The notes beneath the pieces are model-generated. The model was not told where the DNA came from. It made no database searches and saw only the letters and a list, made by a program, of their open reading frames with translations. Below are positions 1 through 11,799 of a DNA stretch of 64,000 nt, one piece after another (the first letter of the stretch is position 1; the number at the start of each line of letters is the position of its first letter). Source of the stretch: Pezizomycotina sp. ARF18 (Eukaryota > Ascomycota). Made by a program: the position numbers and the translations under genes. The DNA lies in NCBI GenBank assembly GCA_002224055.1, contig AZLU01000168.1, forward strand, positions 1 to 64,000, read 5' to 3'.

Positions 1-864
1 AAAAAAAAACTTTCGCAGATATCTCTCGTGTTCGGAGCGATTTCATCGCTGATCAAACGAAAGAAAAAAGAAATAAAGAAAAGAAAACTTCAATTTCACA
101 TTCACAAGGCTGAAGAGAACAGATAAAAAGGACACATGGATGATCCTGCGAGAAGGCTTGATTGACAGATCGAGAGGTTTCACGGATCCCAGGCAAAGCA
201 GAAACAGAAACTTTGGTTGCTATTGCTAAAACATTGACGTTTTGAATCGCATTTATTCCTTTTTTTTTTTTTTTTTTCGAAGACCTCGCATTCTATATTA
301 TATACTCTTATAGTTTGAAAGACTGCTTTGAGCTTGCCAGAACAACAAGGATTTGCGCAAAAACAAGGATCACACATGTGATAAAGCACCTTACCAGGCG
401 CCGAATTTCTTCTATCGGAGAGAAAACGCAAGTTGAAAAGCTACCTAATAGGGCGAGGTTTACTTATCGAGCAACTATTACTTTCTATAGATTCTAGATG
501 GGATATTAAGACAAAAAAAGAGAGAAGGCCATTACGGAATGCTTCTGCTCATGTAAGTTCTTTGAAATAAAGAGATGGAAGCACATTCAGTACCATGCAT
601 TATTACAGAAGATCCAAGCTGTACAACAAAGAAACGCCTCCCCCCTTCCGTGAATTTAAATACCATGGAAGTCTAATTTGAGAATAAAAAAAAAGTAGCT
701 CAATGAATCGACGAACTGAGAGGAGAACAGAGACAAGTCGCAGATAATAAACAGACCTGGATATAAAACAAAATGAAACAGAAAAAAAAAAAAAACTCCT
801 TAGATATGTTATAGCCTATATAAGGCTTTCCACGTGACAAGAAATCAGTAACGCTCCTCTACGG

Positions 865-895
<31 letters not shown>

Positions 896-975
896 ACAAG
901 CAGGTATTAGAATGGCCCATTAAAATGTCAAGAGAGATGTCGTGCGGATAGACCCCCCCCTCCCCGGAACCAAGC
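1..975. other. Intergenic, AT-rich, no gene recognised
   Basis: This stretch lies downstream of the UBC6-like gene. It holds poly(T) near 258-277 and a poly(A) tract of about 27 nt near 866-893. Only short, compositionally biased open frames are present and none resembles a protein I know. Confidence 0.6.
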
Positions 976-2083
976 TTATTCGACGCCGCTGAAGAATATC
1001 CGGCCGATAGCAGCATAAAAGACGACAACGCAGGTGATGACGAGGACCTTGTTCCGAGCGAACCAGCTAGATTCCCCTTTTACCGATGGGATTGCAGCGG
1101 CAGTGGCCGCTACGGTCCTTGCGTCACTTTCTTTATGCTACTATTGCTTCCTTCGCCGCTGGGATCCGACCGCGGCATGATCTTCCGGTCTTCGGGTTAA
1201 TGTTGTTCTGCTGCATCCACAGCCAGTTCTCCTTGTCCAGCTCCGGCCAATCCGTTCTGAACCTCTGCCCGCGTCGCCGGAACCATCAGGCCGTTACCGC
1301 CGTTCGTGGCGCCGCCGCCCGTCGAATTCCACCAGCGGGACATGAACGCCAGCTGCTTCCTTTGCGCCTCCGTCGCGGCGACGGAGCCCGTCGTCATTTC
1401 CTCCGAAGTCATAAAGGACAGCAGGCCGATAAGAATGGTCGATACCTCCACGTCGGGTTGAAGGATTTCGGGTGGAAGTCGGAGAGGAGAGGCAGAGGCG
1501 CGTCGAGCACTGGAACCGGCCGGACGGTGTCATCATCCGGATCGCGGGCGGCTTGAAGGGGTAGTCGGGTGGGAAAACGAGCTGGCCCAGTACTGTCCTC
1601 CGTGGTAGGGGTATTAGGCGGGCCGTTATTACGTAGACCCATCTGCGCAAGATCGAGGTTAGCTTCTAGTCGATCGCTGTTTTTTTTTTGTTTTTTTTAT
1701 GTAGATATAAAACCAAACACAGGACAAAGCAGAACAAAATTCTGCTAGGTTCCTTGTGAAACAACATAGGGCTCGCAATGTGGCGTCGTGGCGGTTGGTC
1801 CCGCCGAGCTTTTCTAGATTTTGCCGGAAACAATAAAATTTGGTCCTTACTCTAATATGTTGCTCTCCGTCGGGTGAGCTATGATATACGGTGGCGGGGA
1901 TTCCTGGATGTTTTTGTATTCTCTCGTGAGCTAGAAAATAAGGGGCAAGGAAAAAAAAAAAAAAAAAGGTGTATCAGAGTCAGTAAGCAAGTCATGCGAT
2001 CACGAACATAGGAGAGAAACAAAGATTTTAAGCAGGAGTGTTGAAGTGAACATTACCCTTTTATAGGCTGTACGAGTAGCCAT
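976..2083 (-). CDS. UBC6: UBC6/UBE2J-type ER tail-anchored ubiquitin-conjugating enzyme E2
   Basis: This gene encodes an E2 that accepts ubiquitin from E1 on a catalytic cysteine and serves ER-associated degradation from the cytosolic face of the ER. Three exons fit: 2083-2057 (MATRTAYKR), 1930-1851 and 1642-976, joined by introns with GTAATG and GTAAGG donors; the second has a CTAAC branch point. Exon 2 ends in HPTESNIL and joins to EWVYVIT. Exon 3 carries [20 protein letters not shown] and SGRFQ..TRLCLS, whose Cys (codon 1494-1492) is the active site. As in the family, there is no HPN motif. Further on come [17 protein letters not shown] and a C-terminal hydrophobic anchor ([20 protein letters not shown]) just before the stop. 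Exon 3 slips frame about five times, each explained by one base missing in a G, C or T/C run (for example near 1610-1625 and 1488). I read these as sequence errors because the protein is otherwise fully conserved. Confidence 0.9.
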
Positions 2084-3409
2084 GATTCCAGCGATTCTAG
2101 GGGTGTAGTTCTCGATAGGATTGGAGGCGGTTGATGGATGGATTTGCGATACGAAATCTGAAGGGGAGGATTTCTTGTTGTGGTTGTTGTTGGTCGGAGA
2201 TGGGTGGGAAAAAAAAATGACGGAGTTTTCGTTGAAAAAGGAGAGGCGGGGGAAGAGAGAGAAGGGGAAAATGCACCGTAATGGAGTGGATAAACGGGCA
2301 GTAAGAAGTAAAGACCGGAGTAAAGAGTGCTTATATAGGATTCCTTTTAGCTAAGTAGCGTTGCTGAGAGATAGAAAGACAAGAAAAGGAAAGGAGAATA
2401 AAAAAAAAAGAAAAAAAAAAAGTAGCAATAATATAATAATAATAATATAATAATAATAATAATAAATAAATAATAAATAATAAATAATATTAATAAACGA
2501 GGTTGAGTCCAGAACCTTCTTTCTATTGAAAGAAAAAAAAGTTCTCTCCTCCGCAATTTATTTAGTAATGCTACTGCTGTGTATAAATGCTGTATCAAGT
2601 GCTAGACTGCTAGTGTATTCTGGCTTTACCTCTCTTCCTCGGCTTACCGAGAAAAAAAAAAAGAAAGAAAAAGAAAAAAAGTGGACAAAGCAAAACACCT
2701 CCACAGGAGACAAATAATGTGTACGCTTAACTAGCTTCTGACCTATTTAGCTGTAGTGGTTAGCCACTTGCACCACTGCGGTGCCAGATCATGATGCAGG
2801 ACACTTGCATTGCTTCATTGGTCGATAGTATTGTATTCAGTGAGAAGAAACTACCTATACGTACTATATAGAGGGATTTCTCGAGATCAAAATGTTTCGA
2901 AATTTCCTGTATCTATATTTCTCTTCTGATCATATGAAAATAAACCTTTGAGAATCAAATCGGTAGATTTTGCTACGGCTTATCTACTGTAAATATTCAG
3001 TATCGCATTCGCTGGAGTACGTAGGTATACGGTAAATCCGTATTCAATCATATAATGTCGCATGTATACAAGGGCTTCCTACCGGTTGCAATTGGGTGTT
3101 GAAATTCGTGCCAATGCATGGTAGCTATGGCCAGCGATATGCTTGTACGTGCTACTTTCTCCGAATCTCCGAGGATTGTTATTATTCATATCAGTAGTAT
3201 TGAATTCGGTGTTTTCCTATCATAGTGGCATGTATTGCCTAGTATATGTTTCGGGTAATAACGTTATCGTGAGCGGGCCTAGCTTAAATGCCCACTGCTC
3301 TGTGTCCAAATAACTCCGTATCACGCATGACTTTTTGGTTGGATATATATCTAAATATACTGATAGGCAAAAGGTTGCCTTATTGTCGCATCATAATCTT
3401 GAGTGTAGA

Positions 3410-3440
<31 letters not shown>

Positions 3441-4413
3441 AGTCGTAGAGCTAGTTCTACAGCCCGAGCCGATTTAGACAGATATTTTTTTTTTAGTCGA
3501 ATTGAAAAGCCGACGTGATAGAATCAGAAAAATCATATAAAGAATGGCAAAAGTCAAGAGATTTGCCGTTTTGTAATCGAACGCCGTAACTATCAATGAC
3601 GCCTTTCCTGCTTTTCTTTAATAACCAGTAAACAAGAAGGGGAAGTATCATTTATTCGAAAGTAAATAGGGCTGAAAGAAAGAAGAACGCCGAGAATTCA
3701 ACACTGCATGATTCTCTCTTCTAATGGGTAATATAAAGAAGCGATAAAGAACTCCTAAAATGAGAAGAGTAAACAATTTTTTTTTTAAAGTTTGAAACAG
3801 GTTGCCGATAGGACTATATGCTTCTTAAACTGAAAAGAAAAAGAAAAGATGAAGGTAGTAGTAGAAAGGTAGTAAGTAGAAAAGGTGGTAAAATAAAGGG
3901 GAATATAAACAGTCGGGATTAAGGCGAGTGACATATATTTTTTCTACTGTGTATGGTCTTCTTCATCAACGTATATATATATCGAAGAAAAGGCCAAGAG
4001 AATCGGACATATAACGTCAGTTATTTTGAAACTAATGTAAGTGAATAGGGAAAACCAGATAGAAACCTGTTTATAAGTGATGTAAAAAGAGATCGTATGC
4101 TGTAAGCCTCGGTCAATTATCCCCCTTGGAAGATTGTCTTTGGGTCGTCGTTGACAGTTACTTGCCCATTTCAAGAGATATAATGTAAAAGAATCCGGAA
4201 CATTTATCTGCGCTTTTTGCTGATCGTTGTACGGTCTGCCGGCCTGTTGTTCCCTTATAGCCAGGATTGTGACTGCTGTTGCCTCGCCCGCTTCATTCTC
4301 TTCTTCTTATTAAGAGCCCCTTTTCCGCCAGTCTTAGTACAACGGGAGAGGTCAACGGCGCTTCGAGCGGACAGCCGCAGTATGGGTTTCGTAAAACGCC
4401 CCAATGCATTTCT
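2084..4413. other. Intergenic region with A/T tracts and AAT repeats
   Basis: The stretch between the 5' end of the UBC6-like gene and the 3' end of the TRF4-like gene holds purine-rich DNA upstream of UBC6 (2200-2300), an AAT/AATA-rich block near 2425-2490, and poly(A) at 2649-2680 and 3421-3440. Open frames here are short and driven by low complexity. I see no convincing gene. Confidence 0.6.
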
Positions 4414-7400
4414 TTAAATCCGCCTCGGTCCAAGTCCAAGCCTGATATAAGCACCCTGCATTACCTTCCGCTGGGACTCGATGAAGTCATAATTGCACGA
4501 TGAGACAGCCAAGCAAGCTCTTCCTTCTCTCTGGGAAAAATCCATGGCCTGGATTTTAGCCATGTGCTCTTCCATTTTGTCATATGCACTACTAAATGCT
4601 TGGAATATCTCGTGGACATTGAACGAGGCCTGGCGATGTCATTCTCTGGGTTGTTTGGATCCATGATAGACAGGAGCCACGGCTTCTTATGGTTGTAGAA
4701 AGCCGGGTTCTTGTTTTTCTGGAAATACCCTGGTTCAGAGACCTTGATCCCAACGTCGCTGGTATTGAAATGCTTTCCGTATAACAGAAGAATTCCATCA
4801 AGAGTCTGCCCAAAGAGAGCTTCTCAGACGAATCCAATTGCGGACGAAGCTTCGGGCATTATCTGCAGCAAACTTACTACTAGGCAGATGACCGAAAAGG
4901 AACAAGACCGCCTGAAAAGGGTTCGTTCATGCCACGGACAGCCAGAAACTGCTTCAAGATAAGGGCAATCTTCGCATATCGGGATAGATTTCCTTCCACT
5001 GCTTGAAGGTATCATTCGCGACGACACCGCCAAGGTTTTCAAAAGAATATCAACGCTGACACCCGTATCTTGTCAACGAATTTGACAAGCGGAACCTCGC
5101 CTTGATAACCTTGGCAATACTGTTCTCTTTGGCAATGCCGCTCTGTCTAATACATGTGGCGACCGAATGTAGATCCGTTCAACAGAATAGTTGGCAGGCC
5201 CGCCATTCATGAAAGACTGAGAACACATTACGAGATCCATGTCGGACCTTGGCAGATACATTTGCGATGCAAACGAGCCAAAGGCGTACAAATGGGAATC
5301 TGGGAAAGTGTTCTTAAAGCACTTACGAACTCGTTCTACCAGGTTCTGTCGCACGAGATGCTCATAAGTCTGCGGCCTAATGTAATCGTAAAAGTCAAGT
5401 ATTTCCTTGTGTAGCCTAGAACGCATATATTAGCTCCCATCATTGATAAGAGAAAAAGTGCTCTTCCTTGTTGTTTCGTCGGTTCCCTTCTCGGCAAGAG
5501 GGAAAGACAACAGTAAAAACAGAAAGAAAAAAAAAGTTGTAAAGAATAATCACCAGACACCCATATGTAAGCTCCTTTCATGTCCATGGGGAGGAAGCTT
5601 TAGCCATGGTGTTGACCTGATCGTACCGTCGCCGACAAACTCAGGTTTGATTCCGTCAGGCCTAACTTCTGACCTCTCAAGTTCGGAGTGAGTCCTCTTT
5701 TTCCCGGCATAAACATCCTGTAGATCGAGACCAGGCGTGGTCCAAGGGAAGAGATATCGTTCCTTGAGTTCCCGGTGCTAAAGAAGGAGCGGTGGCAGTC
5801 CGGGAGGCGGTGGGGAAGGGGTGCTGGCATGTCGGGTGGTGGTGGCGGTGGAGGCGCCGGTCTTTGATTATTGTGGTGGAAGTCGCGGTGGCTAAACGCG
5901 GTCCAGTTGGAACAGGTTCGAAAATGCTTTTTATCCTTCTTACTGTCAACATTATCATCGTCAAAAAGAAATAAAGTCGTCGTTGTTAGCGACTGCAGCT
6001 CTATTCTGAGAAAGAGCAGCCTTAGCAGAACGAATCATATCAATGATGTCCATCTTCTTTTCTTCAGTCTCGGGTAACGTTGCTTTGTCCTCCTTCTCGC
6101 CATCATCTGTTTCGTGCGCCGACTTGACACGTTCGTCGGCGGTTGTTCAGTTCCATCTCCAGTAGCAATGGGCTCTTCAGATTCGCTTGCGGTTTCAAGG
6201 TCCATTGCCATATCGTCCGCATCTTCTCCTGGTTCCACGGCAGCTTCGCATACAGAGACATCGGCTGGGCGGTAGCGGCTGTATTCGCAGCAGCCACCGA
6301 TGCAACCATAGCTGGAAATTGTTCAGGAGTCTTTTCCCGGGTTGAAAGGCGCAGAATCGGCCGATCATGGCGGGTAGAGGTATTTTTGAGCGGTGTTCGA
6401 ATCCCTATCGCCGGCGCGGCGGTCGCTATCCCGATGGTAGCCTCGATCTCTTCTGTTGTCGCGAGAGTCTCGATCGTACCTCATTCTTCCTGCTCGCTCA
6501 TCATCGTGGTGGTGGCTCCTGAAAGAAGCCGGTTCTCGTGGAGGATTAGGCCTGTAGCTGTCGTGCCATTCCTGAAATCAACGTTTGCGGGACGACGAAA
6601 GGTAAAGTCTGATCTGTCGTGTTCTCGATCTGGTTCGTTGTCTCGGCCCCCGAACCTGAAAACATCCCTTTCGTCCCGCCGAGGCGAACGAAGGGAGGCT
6701 CTTGAGCCATGTCCAAAGCTTCCGGAGGGGAGTAGCTCTCCGACCTTACAGCTTCGTGCGAGTATCTTGACAACGGCGTTGTTGGTGGTTTTGCAGCGCC
6801 GATAGAGTTACCAGAAGTGTCTTTATCCTCTTCGAAATCTCTGTTGCTTTTATTATAGTTGTCGTTTTTATTATTGTTCAAACCGAGTTGTTGTTGGAAG
6901 GAAGTAATGGCTAGTAAATCTTGCAGGTCTTGGCCATCGTGGTTTTGGTTGTTGGTGGAAAAATTTTCTGTGTGGTTGTTGTTGTTGTTGGTAGAAGAAA
7001 TATTTTTGTTCTTATTTTGACCGTTATTATTATTATTTTTATTATTTATTCCAATTCCCGTTTTTATCATTATAATTATTGCCATTGTTATTGCTTTTTA
7101 CTATTTTTTCAGATGCGGCGGCTTCAGCCGAAACATTTTTTCCTCGGGAATTTGCGTCCTCAATTGCATTCCTGTCCACAATTATAGCGGGCCCTGGCTC
7201 GTAGTCGTCTTCGCTCTCCTCCATGCTTTCTTCACCGCTGCTGGCGCCAAAGTCCTTTGCCTTAGCATCTTCTTCACCGCCAGTCCCATCGTTTTTGTCG
7301 GACTCGGTAGCGGTCTTGGGCTCTGAAGCGCTCCCACCTTCAGTGTCTTGGCCGCCGTCCTGATTTTGCTTGTTCCTCCGCTCTCGCCTCCCAATGCGCC

Positions 7401-7880
7401 GTCGCTCCCTGTGACGAAGCTTCCGCGCGGCCTCGCGTGCGATTCGAGTCGCCGTTTTCGGTTTCTTGGGCTTCGGGTTTGCAACGTTAACTTGAGCGCC
7501 GGAGTTTTGTTGCGGCGAGGCGTTCGGTAGCGGCAACGTGGACGAAAATGAAGGCACTGACACGATAGGAGGTGGTGGGGAATTATTCTGGTTTGAGCTC
7601 TGAATGGGCGCAGGCGGTGGCGGCGGGTTGGAGAAGGCAAAGGGGGGAGGCGGTGGTGGTAGCGGATAAGGTTGGGCGGGATACTGCGTTCTGGTATGCT
7701 GGCTCTGCTGCTGCTGAGCAAGTGGGTGTGGAGGTGGAGGCAGAGGGGTAAACAAGCCAGGAATTATTGGTGGGGAGGTCCCGTTAATGTCGGGTACTGA
7801 TGCTGACCACCTTGTATACGAGGTCGATAACCCTGCTGACCGTCGGGACGAAAGTAGTAGCCGTACTGTGGCGTATCCAT
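4414..7880 (-). CDS. TRF4/PAPD5-type non-canonical poly(A) polymerase (TRAMP complex) with long low-complexity N-terminus
   Basis: The C-terminal half is a nucleotidyltransferase of the Trf4/Trf5/PAPD5 family, which adds short A tails to nuclear RNAs to mark them for the exosome. The diagnostic block at 5426-5073 reads LHKEILDFYDYIRPQTYEHL and then FGSFASQMYLPRSDMDLVM, giving the catalytic GS and DxD. The PAP-associated domain follows at about 4840-4600 (SLGRLLMEFFCYT, MDPNNPENDIARP) and the reading ends near 4414. The N-terminal half, from ATG 7880 (MDTPQYGYYFRPDGQQGYRP), is disordered: a Pro-rich stretch, a basic Arg-rich block (about 7460-7360), acidic stretches, an Asn-rich tract (about 7120-6850) and an RD-rich region (about 6470-6380). 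Many one-base slips interrupt it, such as the Pro run near 7765. Treating both halves as one gene is my inference; two adjacent genes are the alternative. An intron or gap near 5410-5560 is likely. Confidence 0.75.
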
Positions 7881-10800
7881 GGCGCACGGTGGAGAACTCG
7901 GGGGGGAAAGAAGGCGACAAGGATAGGCGCGCAAACGACAGTTCCCGTATGTACTATGGATTCGATAAGGATGGAGCTGCGTTTTGGAGATAACGAGGGG
8001 TATTTTTTTTAAATAATAAGAATCACAAGGTTGTTTCGGTGGTTGTCATGACGAACAAAGCGTCTTTACAAGTGAACAAACAATACGGAATATACAACGC
8101 GCGAAGGGGGCGAAAAGAAGAAAGAAGAAATTTTGATAGAAGATTTAAAAAGAAATAATAGGATAGCTGATGGCCTAGATAGATATGCCTTGTATTATTT
8201 CGATAAGATGGGTTTCCTTTGTAGAAAGCGACTATTTCAATGTCGGAGATTCGTAAGAATCAGATCTGGTGAATAGTGGAAGGGGACATTTTCCGCAGTC
8301 CGGAACTCGGCTGATAAATTTTTTTTCTGCGGTGGGTCCATTCGCTTTCCTGCCCTTTGAGGGAATTGCCAAAGTCAATCTCTAACGCCGAGTCTAGCCT
8401 CCGAGATGTTCAGTTGCCGTGCAGTTCTTGCCTGAAAAGCTTGATTTCGCTATTATACCAAGCACGAGTATATACATATTTTTTTTTTCTTTCTATTTTC
8501 ATGAATTCACTGGAAACCCTCGAGGGATAGATTCTCAAATACAATTGCAATTGAAGGATCTCAAAGCTCAAATTGACGTTCGTGGGTTATGAAGTTGCAA
8601 GTATTCCAATATCTAGGTTATCACGAAAGCAAAACAATTGGGTTTCGATTGTTCTATCGATTTTATACGTCTATCGGACGTGATTCTCGACGTTCGAGCA
8701 CCGGATATACATACACATAATGAGTAACAATGAGCTGTTTACTCGGTCTCTTCCTAGTTCTCTATAAATTTACATATTCTAGATCATCAGATACTCGTGG
8801 TCATTATTAAACCGAGTTATATATAGGAAAGATGATTGAATTTTTTGCCAGCTTCTTTGAACTTCAATGGTATTTTCTTCCTCAAGCGGTCCAGATATTC
8901 CCCGTAAACCGCATTGCTTCTACCCTGATTTTCCTTCGTGATCATGTGGTCGAAATATTATTTGATACTCCTAGCTACCTCGGGGCTAGTCTTAGCAAGT
9001 ACCCTTCTTCTCGCCAATGATAGACTTTGTAAATATATTCGGGATGCAAAAGACGAGATATTCGGAGATAAGATATCTTTCGCTCTGTTGTTTCTGACGA
9101 AAATCGTGGCTTCTTGTTTGTCGTCTCATCGAGTCCAGAATTCCTTCTACCGAAGGGGTAAAGAATGAACGGCGGAAAAAGAAGGATCCATTGCTAGTAA
9201 TGTAAAGGATAAGCATCAACTGTTAGGTCGCCGTTGGACCCCAAGGCCTTCATGCAGAACTATCGCTAAAAAAAAAAAAAAAAAATTTTTTTTTGAGTCG
9301 TGCACTCCTGTACTGCAAAAACGATACTATTCAGAGTCCTGTTGACTATATAGAAACACCAAGTGTCCTCAGAGAACTTTTTAACGGTAATTGGATAAGA
9401 GATCATGACTCATTAAGTGTAACGTTGATCAGTTGTCTCTCACAAAAAATCATATATCAAGAGCGGCAGAGCAGCCAAGCGGCCCCCTTCCTCCTTTCCA
9501 CCGAGATATGCGCGTGCGCTAGTTTATTTGCTTTTTGAAGCAGAATGGTTGTTTGAGTGCGTGCCCGTTCACTCGTCCGATCCCATGCATAACATCTGCA
9601 TCAAATAATTTAACCCACTTTTTTCTTTCTATTTTTTTCGCCCAAACTTCCATTTCTTTGCAGTAAATCTCACAAGGAAAAGAGCGAAGGTTGGGAAGGA
9701 GTTGCGGGTTCCTCTCTCTACTCTTGCAGTTGCCCGGCAGCCAATTCGTGAAGTCCTGACGCCGAATAGCGAAGTAATGATAATATCAGCAACTTCGTTA
9801 AGTGGCCTGTACGACCGTGCTGAAAGCGAAGACAATTTCAAAACTTGGAAAAGAAAAAGAAAGGAATTGGCCAGTTGCAATCACAGAATGGGGAGGCTTG
9901 AAGCTGTTAGCAAACTTCCCTGAGATAAGAAAATCTAATCACACCATGGCTGCTTGTATAAGCAATATACTCCCAGGTACTCCGTACGCGTGTTGCATCT
10001 CTCGTCTTCAAATTATATGCTCTAGAAGGCGTGCAAAATAGTGTTACTTCTTCCCGAGTTGTCGAGAAGGAGAATGAAAGATTTTCGAAAAGAAAAAAAA
10101 AAAAAAAAAAAAAGAATAACAAATAAATAACGAGAAAAAGGTTCAAAAGAAATATGGACTGATAGACGAAGAAAGAGAAATGAATGTAAAGAAAACGAAT
10201 CGTATTAGAAAAAAAGGATCAATTGTCGAAAACTGAGACCCGCCCGCCATGAGAACCGCATGATTGCCGTATTGGAATGTCTGTTATCAGCGCATCAGAT
10301 ATCAGTGGCGTACTCCAATTGTACACCAACCCTTCAAGAATCGGAGCTCTATATGATGAAGGCAATGCTCATCCTGCATCATGTATATGCATGCCGGAAT
10401 TCTAGCGAATCTTGCATGCTATGTTTGCGCGGCGGCGCGAATTGCGAAGTTGTTTGGTTGACGAGATGCGCAGCTTTGTATGGTACCTGTCTTTCCCTAT
10501 TATCAAAGCTAAAAGGAAGGTTGAGATTTAGCCGGGAGAGATGGACCCGAAACACGGGATTTGGGCCGGGGCCTAACTGCACTGGTCAAGTAAGCTTAAG
10601 CCCCACTCCACCCACAGCGGGCTTCAAGGCGGGGAGAGGAGAGAGGGAAGAGAAAAAAAAAAAGAGAAGGAAGGAGTTGGAGAAGTATAAGGAGAAGGAG
10701 TGAAGAAGGGGCGCAGAGGATTCGTCAATGGGCACTTGCGCTGTCCATGGGCTGCTCGCCCTTCCGAAACATTTAACACAACCCCACTGTGGGGTCGAAC

Positions 10801-11210
10801 GAGCCAACGAACCTTGCTTGACGAGCTCGAGCAAACAAACTTCTTTCCTCCCCCTTCTCCATCCTCCTTCGCCACACGATGTGTATACCGTTGATAGTAA
10901 TGCTGTGATCTCTAATTGCCTGTGACCGAAGCATAGAAAGAAGGTATAGATATCAACTGCAACATAACGTCGTAACTCCTGTAGAATCCGTTTTCCATTC
11001 CAAAAAAAAAAGACATCCAAAACTCAATTGGGAGGAGTCGCCACCAGACTTGCATGAGACTCCAGCTCAGCGAAGGAAGCAACTACTTCCTCCAGAACGC
11101 CGATTGGTATTTGAGTAGCGAGAGCTACATTGCTGTACAGTCTCAATCACATGGGAAGGTATTCTTTGAGCTGCAGGTTTTCTTGCAATTGAAGGCCCAC
11201 TTGTAGAATC
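7881..11210. other. Long intergenic region upstream of TRF4-like and metallothionein genes
   Basis: About 3.3 kb without a recognisable gene. It contains poly(A) followed by poly(T) near 9269-9294, an A-tract of about 22 nt near 10091-10113, and a purine-rich stretch (10625-10700). The longest open frame, on the plus strand at 10260-10703, ends in a Lys/Glu-rich low-complexity tail and matches nothing I know. Confidence 0.55.
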
Positions 11211-11211
11211 T

Positions 11212-11221
11212 CTTCTGCTGG
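11212..11221 (+). promoter_or_regulatory. Possible copper-responsive (ACE1/CUP2-like) site
   Basis: CTTCTGCTGG matches the HTHNNGCTGD consensus I recall for yeast Ace1/Cup2. It lies about 390 bp upstream of the metallothionein ATG. A ten-base match to a loose consensus is weak on its own; the position upstream of a metallothionein makes it worth recording. Confidence 0.25.
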
Positions 11222-11370
11222 CTTGTCCGTTCTCCACTGTTTCGATCCACCAATGCTGGTGCTTAATGGACAGAGCCGTTCCTCACCGCTCCCATCTATT
11301 CAACGCTGGTGCGTGATGGACAAGGTCGTTCTCCACCATTTCCGTCCATCTACGCTGGTGCGTGATTAAC
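11221..11370 (+). repeat. Three imperfect ~50-bp tandem repeats in the metallothionein promoter
   Basis: Three units of about 48-52 bp follow each other, at about 11221-11268, 11269-11318 and 11319-11370. Each starts with a variant of GGACAAGGTCGTTCTCCACC and ends with a variant of ACGCTGGTGCGTGAT. Units 2 and 3 are closest. The block ends about 20 bp before a TATA box, so it sits where upstream activating elements would be expected. Each unit carries a GCTGG core spaced about 50 bp from the next. Confidence 0.75.
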
Positions 11371-11390
11371 GAAGTCTATTGCATCGAAAA

Positions 11391-11400
11391 TTATATAAAG
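11391..11400 (+). promoter_or_regulatory. TATA box of the metallothionein gene
   Basis: TTATATAAAG lies about 20 bp downstream of the tandem repeat block and 211 bp upstream of the ATG. That predicts a 5' leader of about 180 nt. A strong TATA box suits a highly inducible gene. Confidence 0.6.
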
Positions 11401-11610
11401 TCGAGGGCCTCTGCACCTCTCGAACCATATTCCAAGATCCTCAGCAAGCTCTCAAGACATTAGCCAAATCCCATCGAACCAAGGAACAATACACATACCT
11501 GCTTCTTCTTCAAGTTCTATAACCATCTCCTTAGTCTTCTAAAAAGACGTCTCGTCGATTCTTTCACCGTCCCAAATATAAAAAAAGGTCATCATATCTC
11601 AGCAGCAAAA

Positions 11611-11691
11611 ATGCCGGAATGCACTTGCGCGACCTCTGGAACCTGCGGCTGCGGTCCGACTGTCCCTGCGTGCACGATAGTCAGTAGATAG
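11611..11691 (+). CDS. Small Cys-X-Cys metallothionein
   Basis: A 26-codon open frame starts MPECTCATSGTCGCGP, with paired cysteines in CxC order typical of short fungal copper metallothioneins such as the 26-residue Neurospora protein. These proteins bind Cu(I) or other soft metals in the cytosol. As read, the tail after residue 16 is TVPACTIVSR. If one G is missing at CCGACTGT (about 11658), the tail becomes DCPCVHDSQ, restoring a third CxC pair and giving 25 residues with six cysteines; this fits the family better and agrees with base losses seen elsewhere in the window. The ATG follows a run of A's in good context. Upstream are a TATA box and tandem repeats; downstream is a candidate 3' UTR intron. 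The gene is too short for ordinary ORF callers. Confidence 0.75.
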   Translation: MPECTCATSGTCGCGPTVPACTIVSR

Positions 11692-11708
11692 CTTCTGTCA
11701 GCGAACTG

Positions 11709-11783
11709 GTAAGTGATTATACATTCCCTTGACATTTCAGTGTAGGGAAAGTTGAGGGTTGATGCTAACCGTTTGCTAAATAG
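11709..11783 (+). other. Candidate intron in the metallothionein 3' UTR
   Basis: GTAAGT at 11709, a GCTAAC branch point at 11764 and TAG at 11783 form a 75-nt intron of typical fungal shape just after the metallothionein stop codon. A closer acceptor (CAG at 11740) would leave an intron too short to be likely. No coding frame crosses it, so it would lie in the 3' UTR or in a non-coding extension. Confidence 0.4.
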
Positions 11784-11799
11784 CCCGGAAAGCTACCGA

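Noticed and set aside
976-2083. Calling the UBC6-like and other shifted genes pseudogenes
   Set aside because: Catalytic residues, splice sites and termini are all conserved, and the breaks are one-base homopolymer changes found in nearly every gene. Sequence error is the simpler reading.
6143-6805. 220-residue plus-strand frame opposite the TRF4-like N-terminus
   Set aside because: It is a shadow of Arg/Asp-rich minus-strand coding sequence, dominated by Val/Ser/Arg, and has no recognisable motif.
10260-10703. 147-residue plus-strand frame
   Set aside because: Its C-terminal part is a Lys/Glu low-complexity tail from a purine-rich stretch. The first part has no motif, splice signals or family resemblance.
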